Source of the DNA: Flavobacteriales bacterium
GTDB lineage: Bacteria > Bacteroidota > Bacteroidia > Flavobacteriales_C > GCA-002722245
NCBI GenBank assembly: GCA_002717515.1
Contig: PBEC01000018.1
Location: 262,630 to 326,629, forward strand
DNA length: 64,000 nucleotides
Direction: 5' to 3'
The notes below the pieces were generated by a model, which saw only the letters and a program-made list of their open reading frames with translations, ran no database searches and had not been told where the DNA came from. A program made the translations under genes and the position numbers. Positions within the stretch are counted from its first letter, which is position 1, and each line of letters begins with the position of its first letter. Of the stretch, positions 54,343 to 61,360 are shown piece by piece.

Positions 54343-55326
54343 ATGAAAAGAGCTTTATTAGGAATAGCAATTCTGCTTTCGGTACTAAAAGTTAGTGCTC
54401 AGCAAGATGCTCAGTTTTCACAAAACATGTTTATTTCCGCTCCTATAAATCCTGGTGCGGTTGGTATTAGAGGAATGCACTGTTTTGACTTAGTTGCAAG
54501 GGAGCAGTGGTTGGGATTTGAAGGTCGGCCTGAAACCGGTTTGTTGAGTTACAATGGACCAATTGGTCAGATGAGTAATTTTGGAATAGGAGGAGTTTTG
54601 GTTTACGATAAGATTGGATTTGAAAACAATATTTTCTTTAAAGTAAGTGGTGCACATCACATCGATATAGGAAGTGATGGTGGAAAACTTGGGATTGGAG
54701 TTGATTTTGGGATTATTCAAAAAGGATTTTCAGGAATTGTAAAGGCTGTTGACCCTACTGATCCAACAGTAGCGATTAATGGTACGAATGATATGGGGTT
54801 TGATTTGGGTGTTGGTGCATTTTACTACTCTCCAAAGCTTTATTTCGGTGTCTCTGGTCAAAAGCTATTGCCTCAGAAAATGAAATTTGGCTCTGCCGAA
54901 CCCAGAGTTCGTCCTCATGCTTACATAACTGCTGGGTACAATGTTGAAGGCGAAATGGTTAGTCTAAGACCCAATATGCTGGTAAAGACCGATTTCACTT
55001 CAACACAAGTTGATGTAAATCTAACTGCGTTTTTCTCAGAGACTAAATTTTGGTTGGGCGCTTCCTACAGAGTTCAGGATGCAATTGTCGCTAATGTTGG
55101 GTACAAGATAGGTCCGAATACAAAAGTAGGAATCGCATATGATTATACCACGCAAGGACTAAAAAAGAAAGGTACGTTTAACTCTTGGGATGAACAAGGG
55201 AATGTTGCAAACACTGATAACAATAACAGAAGTGTTGGTTCTGTAGAATTGTATTTTGGTCATTGTATTATTCCTCCTCCACCTAGAGGTTTTGATACTT
55301 ATGTTGATCCTCTTTTCTTACAGTAA
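54343..55326 (+). CDS. PorP/SprF-family type IX secretion outer-membrane protein
   Basis: A 327-residue protein with signal peptide (KRALLGIAILLSVLKVSAQ) and the family opening QDAQFSQNMFISAPINPGAVG, then a 14-stranded barrel pattern (NFGIGGVLVYDKIGFENN, IGPNTKVGIAYDYTTQGL). PorP/SprF proteins anchor T9SS cargo or SprB-like adhesins at the outer membrane. I start at ATG 54343; TTG two codons earlier is weaker. It lies upstream of gldK-gldL-gldM-gldN in the same orientation as porP does in Porphyromonas. Whether it is PorP or SprF cannot be told by eye. Confidence 0.9.
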   Translation: MKRALLGIAILLSVLKVSAQQDAQFSQNMFISAPINPGAVGIRGMHCFDLVAREQWLGFEGRPETGLLSYNGPIGQMSNFGIGGVLVYDKIGFENNIFFKVSGAHHIDIGSDGGKLGIGVDFGIIQKGFSGIVKAVDPTDPTVAINGTNDMGFDLGVGAFYYSPKLYFGVSGQKLLPQKMKFGSAEPRVRPHAYITAGYNVEGEMVSLRPNMLVKTDFTSTQVDVNLTAFFSETKFWLGASYRVQDAIVANVGYKIGPNTKVGIAYDYTTQGLKKKGTFNSWDEQGNVANTDNNNRSVGSVELYFGHCIIPPPPRGFDTYVDPLFLQ

Positions 55327-55417
55327 TATGAGGATATGTAACCAATTGTTTTTGGTGGCGTTTAAAGTGTGTGATGGTGTGTGTTAAGATTTGTGAAGTT
55401 GATTTTTAAGAAAAAAT

Positions 55418-55446
55418 GTTTTAATTTTCCGCCTTGCGGATAAAAC
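55418..55446 (+). other. Hairpin upstream of gldK, CCTTGCG in loop
   Basis: Inner stem TCCGC-CTT-GCGGA (55428-55440) and outer arms GTTTTA/TAAAAC (55418-55423, 55441-55446) separated by a four-base bulge. It ends ten bases before the gldK ATG, with no T-run beyond. Confidence 0.5.
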
Positions 55447-55455
55447 TCGTGTAGT

Positions 55456-56805
55456 ATGAAAAAGTTGCTTTTAAGTTGTGTGGCATTTTCTGGTCTGTTG
55501 TTAACCGGTTGTAAGCCAGGTGCTAACGGTGAGTTAGTAGGTACTTTTAGAGAGCCTTTTTTCCAAGAGACTCCTTTTGGAATGTTATTTATTCCTCTCG
55601 GTTCATTTCATATGGGACCAAGTGATCAAGAAATAACTTTCGCGCTTTCGGCTCAAAAAAAGGTTGTTTCAGTTCAATCTTTTTATATGGATGAAACTGA
55701 AATTACCAATGACGAATATCGTCAATTTACATATCATGTGAGAGACTCACTCGCGCTTTCTCTTTTGGGAGAGGAAGACGAAGAGAAATTCCTCAATAAT
55801 CCTGGAGAATACAATCAGACTTTAAACTGGAGAAGAATACCCTGGTACGATCCAGCATACGAAGAAGTATTAAGTAGTCTTTTTTATGGAGAAAATGATG
55901 AAAGATTTTACAAGCGTAAACAATTGGATGCTCGAAAGTTTAATTACGAATATTGGTGGATCGATTTCAAAACAGCTGCTCTGAAAGCAAAACGGTTCAG
56001 TCATCCCGATATTAAAGATGCTTCTGCATCCACTGAATCTTGGAAATATGGAGATGGTATTTCAGACCGTTCAGATTTTATAAAAAGAGAAGTCATTAAT
56101 ATATACCCTGATACGCTGGCTTGGGTACACGATTTCACCTATTCATGGAATGAACCAATGACTCAGATGTATTTTTGGCATCCTGTTTATGACCATTATC
56201 CAGTAGTGGGCGTTTCTTGGAAGCAAGCTACTGCATTTTGTATCTGGAGAACACACCTTATGAATGATTTCAGACGAGATAGAGGAAAAGTAATAGTGAA
56301 TGATTTTCGATTACCAACAGAAGCGGAATGGGAGTATGCGTCAAGAGGTAATTTCGATCAATCTCCATATCCTTGGGGAGGTCCTTATATTCGAAACAGA
56401 AGAGGGTGTTTCTTAGGGAACTTTAAACCTCTTAGAGGTAATTATGTTGATGATGGTGGAATGCATACCATTGTTGTTGCTCATTATTGGCCGAATGGAT
56501 TTGGTTTATATGATATGGCAGGTAACGTTTCCGAATGGACGTCCAACTCTTTTGAAGAAGCTGCTTACAATTTCGCTCACGATTACAACATGAATTACAC
56601 TTATCAAGCTAATGATGCTGATCCACCAGTTTTAAAAAGAAAAACAATCCGTGGAGGTTCATGGAAGGATATTGGATACTATATGCAAACCGGTTCCAGA
56701 ACCTACGAATATCAAGATACGTCAAAGTGTTATGTTGGATACCGATGTGTTGAAACATACCTTGGACGAAAGGAGGGAGATACAAGAGATTCTCAAGTAT
56801 ATTAA
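55456..56805 (+). CDS. gldK: GldK/PorK, T9SS outer-membrane ring lipoprotein
   Basis: A 449-residue lipoprotein with lipobox LLTGC (Cys19). It forms the periplasmic ring of the type IX secretion system with GldN and is needed for gliding. The rest is a formylglycine-generating-enzyme (FGE/sulfatase-modifying) fold: IPLGSFHMGPSDQE, SFYMDETEITNDEYRQF, RLPTEAEWEYASRG, YDMAGNVSEWTSNS and RGGSWKD. It is a fold without known FGE activity in GldK. It starts 10 bases after a hairpin and is followed by gldL after 122 bases. Confidence 0.97.
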   Translation: MKKLLLSCVAFSGLLLTGCKPGANGELVGTFREPFFQETPFGMLFIPLGSFHMGPSDQEITFALSAQKKVVSVQSFYMDETEITNDEYRQFTYHVRDSLALSLLGEEDEEKFLNNPGEYNQTLNWRRIPWYDPAYEEVLSSLFYGENDERFYKRKQLDARKFNYEYWWIDFKTAALKAKRFSHPDIKDASASTESWKYGDGISDRSDFIKREVINIYPDTLAWVHDFTYSWNEPMTQMYFWHPVYDHYPVVGVSWKQATAFCIWRTHLMNDFRRDRGKVIVNDFRLPTEAEWEYASRGNFDQSPYPWGGPYIRNRRGCFLGNFKPLRGNYVDDGGMHTIVVAHYWPNGFGLYDMAGNVSEWTSNSFEEAAYNFAHDYNMNYTYQANDADPPVLKRKTIRGGSWKDIGYYMQTGSRTYEYQDTSKCYVGYRCVETYLGRKEGDTRDSQVY

Positions 56806-56812
56806 AAACAGA

Positions 56813-56845
56813 TTTAACCTTTTGGCCTTGCGCTGAAAGGTTAAA
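56813..56845 (+). other. Hairpin between gldK and gldL, CCTTGCG in loop
   Basis: Perfect 10-base stem TTTAACCTTT/AAAGGTTAAA with a 13-base loop containing GGCCTTGCGC. It is seven bases beyond the gldK stop with no strong T-run, so readthrough into gldL is likely. Confidence 0.5.
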
Positions 56846-56927
56846 ACGTTTATTTTAGTTAGACTTAAATTTTAAGTACACATATAAATCATTTTGTTAA
56901 ATTATTAATTTTTAAATCAGTTTAGTT

Positions 56928-57776
56928 ATGTCAGGTAGTTACAAGAAGAAGAAGATTATGAATATGATTACAGGGTTCGGAGCAGCTATTGTAATCGTTG
57001 GTGCGATGTTTAAAATCCAACACTGGCCAGGAGCAACAATCGCTCTTATCGGAGGTCTTTCCGTAGAAGCATTATTATTTACATTAGGTGCCTTTGAACC
57101 ACCACACATGGAGGTTGATTGGTCTTTAGTATATCCGGAATTAGCAATTTCTCATGATGATGAACATGGAGATGAGGAACTTGATGAAATTGAAGCAGAA
57201 ATAGATGGATCAACAGAGATGGTCTTGTCTGAAGAAGATGGAGATGCAGTTTCTCAGAAATTGGATCAAATGCTAATGGATGCCAACATTGGTGGAGACC
57301 TTATCGAATCACTTGGAGAAGGATTAAGAAATTTTGGAGAAACGGCTCAAAGTTTAAACTCTGTTGGAAGCGCGAGCCAAGCAACGGAAAGTTTATTCTC
57401 ATCAATGGAAAATGCTTCACAAAGTGTCGACAAAATGTCTGATGCTTATAATCAAGCCTCTGAGTCCTTGTCTGGTATGGCTAGCCTTAAAGGTGAAAGT
57501 GATATGTATGCCGAGCAGTTGGTTACTATGACTAAAAACTTAGGTGAGCTAAATACGGTTTATGAGGAGCAGATTGAAGCAAGTAATGGTTCAATAAAAA
57601 TCTCTGCGGATATTCAGCAGAATATCAATGAGCTTTTGGTAAGCTTATCAGATTCTGTAGAAGATACCAAAAAGTATAAAACTGAAGTTGCTGCTTTAGG
57701 AGAAAACTTATCTAAATTGAATACAGTTTACGGTAATATGTTGTCTGCTATGACCTTAACAGGAGGACAAGCATAA
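56928..57776 (+). CDS. gldL: GldL/PorL, T9SS proton-driven motor subunit
   Basis: A 282-residue inner-membrane protein with two helices near the N-terminus (about residues 14-28 and 36-56). GldL and GldM form the rotary motor of T9SS/gliding, run by the proton motive force. The conserved membrane glutamate is at residue 47 (GGLSVEALLFTLG). The FKIQHWPGA loop between the helices is typical. The C-terminal cytoplasmic part is acidic and rich in Ser/Gln coiled coil (residues 95-270), ending with MTLTGGQA. 44 bases to gldM; both are transcribed together. Confidence 0.97.
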   Translation: MSGSYKKKKIMNMITGFGAAIVIVGAMFKIQHWPGATIALIGGLSVEALLFTLGAFEPPHMEVDWSLVYPELAISHDDEHGDEELDEIEAEIDGSTEMVLSEEDGDAVSQKLDQMLMDANIGGDLIESLGEGLRNFGETAQSLNSVGSASQATESLFSSMENASQSVDKMSDAYNQASESLSGMASLKGESDMYAEQLVTMTKNLGELNTVYEEQIEASNGSIKISADIQQNINELLVSLSDSVEDTKKYKTEVAALGENLSKLNTVYGNMLSAMTLTGGQA

Positions 57777-57819
57777 TCAATCATACGTTATTTTTTTTAA
57801 AAACTTTAAATTTTAAATT

Positions 57820-59502
57820 ATGGCAGGAGGAAAACAAACCCCCCGGCAGGCGATGATTGGAATGATGTACCTTGTACTTCTTGCAATGCTTGCTATGAAC
57901 GCTTCAAAAGACCTTTTGAATGCTTTTGTATCCTTAGATCAAGGAATTTCAAAAACAGTTCAGAGTTTCGAAAAAGCAAATGAAACATTCTACAGAACTA
58001 TTGATAAAGCGGCTACTTCAAGTGCCTCATATAAGCCGGTTCAAGAAATGGCAAATAAAATTAAAGCCAAATCTAAAGAGGTGGTTGATATGATGTCCAA
58101 TCACAAAGTAAGTCTTTTTTCATCACAAGAATTCAATTCTACGGCGGATACAGCTAACGAAGCATACAGAGCGTTATTCGAAAATGGAATTCCATTGAAT
58201 AAAGATAACCAAGATATTGGTGGTCAGTTTTACGTTCCTGGTGGAGTACCTAGTGAACCCGCAGTAGCCTTAAAAAAGGCTATGGATGAATTCAGAAATT
58301 TAGTTATCGAAGTATTAAATAACGATGGAGACGAATCCAACGACTTTTTAGTAGAAAGATATACTAAATTATTCAATACAGAGGTAGGACCAAACCCTCT
58401 CGAAGTTGATGGCCCTGACGTAACTTGGGTATCTCGTTTATCGGAGCATATTCCATTAGCAGCCGTTGCGGCCAATTTAACCTTGTGGCAATCATATGTT
58501 AAAAATGCTGAAGCGGACGTTATCAGTTCAATAGCATCTAAAATGGATGGTTCCGGTATGGTTGTTGATGCATCTCAGGGTATTGTTCAGTGGGAAAATC
58601 CTTACGTACTTAAAGGAGACTCTGTTAAAGGAGGGATATTCTTGGCTGCATACAATAGTAAAGCAGATCCGAAAATATATGTCGGTACCGTTGATACCAC
58701 TAAATTTACGAACGGTAATCAATTGACATATCCTCCGGGACAAAGTGTTCAACCACCAATGATAGGTGAGTATAAGACACTTTCCGATATCAAAAATGGT
58801 ACAGGGATGTATAGTGAGTTTGGTGATGCAGTTGGAAGTAAAGAAGTTACTGGAGTAATTGAAAACAAAAACTCTAAAGGAACTTTTTACACTAAATTTA
58901 AATCAAGCTACATGGTTGCAGAACCAACAGCAACAGTTGCTGCAATGAAAATGTCTGTTTTCTATGTAGGTGTTGATAACCCTGTTTCTGTATCAGCGCC
59001 TGGAATTTCTTTGGAGGACATAAAAATAGTAATGGCAGGGCAAACATTTAAACCACAGAAAAAAGCCGGAGAGTACATAATTCGACCAACAAGACCTACT
59101 AACAAAAAAGGTTTAGATGTTGAAGTTAGGAATAAGAATTCTAATGCATTGCTTGGTAAAGCTAACTTTAGAATTAAACGACTACCCGATCCAGCTGCTA
59201 ATGTTTTAGGTCAAAAAGAAGGATTGATTTCGAAAGGTAAATTAAAGGCAATTACAAAGGTTGGTGCGAAGATGGAGAACTTTGATTTTGATTTGGATGT
59301 AAAAGTTCAGCAATTCAGTTTGACGGTGAAAGTTGGGTCCGATCTTATGACTCTAAAGTCAAAAAATAATAAACTCACACCTCAAATGAGAAAGCTTTTA
59401 ATGAAGGTTAGTAGAGGATCGAGAATCTATTTTGAAGACATTAAGGTGGCTATGCCTGGAGGAGCCAGAAAGGTACCTTCTTTGATTTTTAAAGTTAAGT
59501 AA
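57820..59502 (+). CDS. gldM: GldM/PorM, T9SS motor shaft protein
   Basis: A 560-residue protein with one transmembrane helix near the N-terminus (residues ~12-32, MIGMMYLVLLAMLAMNASKDLL) and a long periplasmic region with four Ig-like or beta domains. It passes the membrane GldL ring up to GldK/GldN. The C-terminal KVKVG, SRGSRIYFEDIKVAMPGGARKVPSLIFKVK is highly conserved. It is slightly longer than F. johnsoniae GldM. Start ATG 57820, immediately after an AT-rich leader. Confidence 0.97.
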   Translation: MAGGKQTPRQAMIGMMYLVLLAMLAMNASKDLLNAFVSLDQGISKTVQSFEKANETFYRTIDKAATSSASYKPVQEMANKIKAKSKEVVDMMSNHKVSLFSSQEFNSTADTANEAYRALFENGIPLNKDNQDIGGQFYVPGGVPSEPAVALKKAMDEFRNLVIEVLNNDGDESNDFLVERYTKLFNTEVGPNPLEVDGPDVTWVSRLSEHIPLAAVAANLTLWQSYVKNAEADVISSIASKMDGSGMVVDASQGIVQWENPYVLKGDSVKGGIFLAAYNSKADPKIYVGTVDTTKFTNGNQLTYPPGQSVQPPMIGEYKTLSDIKNGTGMYSEFGDAVGSKEVTGVIENKNSKGTFYTKFKSSYMVAEPTATVAAMKMSVFYVGVDNPVSVSAPGISLEDIKIVMAGQTFKPQKKAGEYIIRPTRPTNKKGLDVEVRNKNSNALLGKANFRIKRLPDPAANVLGQKEGLISKGKLKAITKVGAKMENFDFDLDVKVQQFSLTVKVGSDLMTLKSKNNKLTPQMRKLLMKVSRGSRIYFEDIKVAMPGGARKVPSLIFKVK

Positions 59503-59518
59503 TAAAACAAAATACATT

Positions 59519-59546
59519 CCCTTCCGTACAAGTTTGTGTGGAAGGG
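59519..59546 (+). other. Hairpin between gldM and gldN
   Basis: Arms CCCTTCC/GGAAGGG (7 bases) with a 14-base loop that can pair internally (ACA/TGT), 16 bases past the gldM stop and 23 before the gldN ATG. It has no T-run. Confidence 0.5.
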
Positions 59547-59569
59547 ATTAATTTCTAAATTTGTGTGTT

Positions 59570-60418
59570 ATGAAGGCTATTAAGTTATTTGCATTTTTGT
59601 TGGTGTGCGGTTTGTTTTACTCCAACAATTCAGTTGCTCAGCAAGAAGTTTTGGATGGTATTTATGTTAAAGAACACCACCCAGCAAAAAGAGTTATTCC
59701 AAACACACCTCTAAGAGAAGCCGATGTAATGTGGCTAAAACGTATATGGAGAGTTCTTGATTTGAGAGAAAAAATCAATCATCCTTTATATTATCCTACT
59801 GAAAAGATTATGGATCGTCAGAGCATGACTCAATTGATTTATGAATCGGTTGTTAATCCGGATGCCCCTGCAACAATTACGCCTTATGACGTAATGGACG
59901 ATGAATTCACAATTCGTATGACGCCCGCTGAAGTTGAAGCAAAGACTACTAAAATTGACACTGAGTATGTCGAAAACGATATGGGTGACTTGGAACCACT
60001 TCCCATCAAAGAGGAATTTTCACCTCACGCTGTTAAGCGTTACCGAATGAAAGAGGAATGGTTTTTTGATAATCAAAAGTCGGTTATGGAACCACGAATT
60101 ATTGGAATGTGTCCTGTTCAAGAAAAATTCGATGAAATGGGTGAGTATAAAGGAGAGATGCCTTTATTTTGGTTGTACTTTCCAGAGGCGAGAATTGCCT
60201 TTTCCACTGTTCCAGTTTATAACGAGCACAATGATGCTGAGAGAAGAACTCTCGAGGATTTATTCTGGAAAAGAAAATTTAGTTCGTACATCTATAAAGA
60301 ATCAAGCGTATACGACAGAAAAATTGATACCTACAAACAGGATTTGGATTTATTACTCGAATCTAAAAGAATTGAGCATGAAATATTTCAATACGAACAA
60401 GATTTGTGGGAGTATTAA
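59570..60418 (+). CDS. gldN: GldN/PorN, T9SS ring protein
   Basis: A 282-residue periplasmic protein with signal peptide (AIKLFAFLLVCGLFYSNNSVAQ). LREADVMWLKRIWRVLDLREKINHPLYYP is the most conserved stretch, followed by YDVMDDEFT and RYRMKEEWFFDNQKSVMEPRIIG. GldN joins GldK in the outer periplasmic ring. I start at ATG 59570; three codons further upstream a TTG is less likely. A terminator follows, and then a paralogue. Confidence 0.97.
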   Translation: MKAIKLFAFLLVCGLFYSNNSVAQQEVLDGIYVKEHHPAKRVIPNTPLREADVMWLKRIWRVLDLREKINHPLYYPTEKIMDRQSMTQLIYESVVNPDAPATITPYDVMDDEFTIRMTPAEVEAKTTKIDTEYVENDMGDLEPLPIKEEFSPHAVKRYRMKEEWFFDNQKSVMEPRIIGMCPVQEKFDEMGEYKGEMPLFWLYFPEARIAFSTVPVYNEHNDAERRTLEDLFWKRKFSSYIYKESSVYDRKIDTYKQDLDLLLESKRIEHEIFQYEQDLWEY

Positions 60419-60440
60419 AAATCAACATTAACAAAAAAAG

Positions 60441-60467
60441 GCCATTCAACATTGAATGGCTTTTTTT
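60441..60467 (+). terminator. Terminator after gldN
   Basis: Nine-base stem GCCATTCAA/TTGAATGGC with CA loop, followed by seven T. It separates gldN from its paralogue, so the second copy probably needs its own promoter or readthrough. Confidence 0.85.
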
Positions 60468-60508
60468 GTTACTTTTTTCAAAGTACAGGTTATGCTTTAA
60501 AAAAGTCT

Positions 60509-61351
60509 ATGCGTAATTTGTCTTGTTCCTTCTTTTTTTTCTCTTTTCTAATTACGACTGCTCAATACTGTCACCCGGGAACTACTTTAGAAGGAATTTT
60601 TAAAATGAAGTCGTCTCAATTTTCTTCGATACCTTATCCCTACCTAAGAGAAGCAGACGTTATGTGGAGTAAACGCGTGTGGAGAGTTATTGATATGCGG
60701 GAAAAAATTAATCATACTCTTTATTTTCCTGTTGAACCAATACCCAGTAGAGTAAGTTTTATGCAAATGGTCATGAATTCACTTACGTGTAACGCCACTG
60801 AATATCAAGTAACGCCCTATGACGTTATCGATGATGAGTTTACAACTCGTTTAACAAGAGAAGAGGTTATTGAAAAAGCATTCACGAAGGAGGAAATTAG
60901 CTTTGAAAATGATTTGGGTGAAATAGAAAGTAAAACAGTTGATAATCCATTTGATTTTTCATCCGTAAAAAGATTACGAATCAAGGAAGATTGGTTTTTC
61001 GACAATCAACGCTCTGTTTTTGATGTTCGGATTATTGGTGTTTGTCCTGTAGTCGAAAAATTTGATGAAATGGGTGAATATAAGGGTGAACAACCTTTAG
61101 TTTGGCTTTATTTTCCTGAATTGAGAATGCCTATGAGTATTACTTCAATTTTTAATCCTCGAAACGATGCATCCACTATAACTTATGATCATCTTTTTAT
61201 GAAAAGAATATTTTCCTCATATATTTTTAAGGAATCAAATGTTTATGATCGAAAAATTAATTCATATAAGAAAGGTTTGGATTTACTTTTGGAGAGTAAG
61301 AGAATCGAAAATGTTTTATTTAATTACGAACAAGATTTGTGGGAGTATTGA
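60509..61351 (+). CDS. gldO: GldN paralogue (GldO-like)
   Basis: A 280-residue protein with signal peptide (RNLSCSFFFFSFLITTAQ) and the same core as GldN: YLREADVMWSKRVWRVIDMREKINH, YDVIDDEFTTRLTREEV, RLRIKEDWFFDNQRSVFDVRIIGVCPV, NYEQDLWEY. F. johnsoniae also has a tandem gldN-gldO pair with partly redundant function. I start at ATG 60509, because the longer frame begins inside the gldN terminator. It is convergent with the dnaE-like gene. Confidence 0.9.
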   Translation: MRNLSCSFFFFSFLITTAQYCHPGTTLEGIFKMKSSQFSSIPYPYLREADVMWSKRVWRVIDMREKINHTLYFPVEPIPSRVSFMQMVMNSLTCNATEYQVTPYDVIDDEFTTRLTREEVIEKAFTKEEISFENDLGEIESKTVDNPFDFSSVKRLRIKEDWFFDNQRSVFDVRIIGVCPVVEKFDEMGEYKGEQPLVWLYFPELRMPMSITSIFNPRNDASTITYDHLFMKRIFSSYIFKESNVYDRKINSYKKGLDLLLESKRIENVLFNYEQDLWEY

Positions 61352-61360
61352 TTTTATAGT

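Noticed and set aside
60452-60508. Longer N-terminus for the gldN paralogue starting at TTG 60452
   Set aside because: This start lies inside the gldN terminator stem; the ATG at 60509 is followed by a proper signal peptide.
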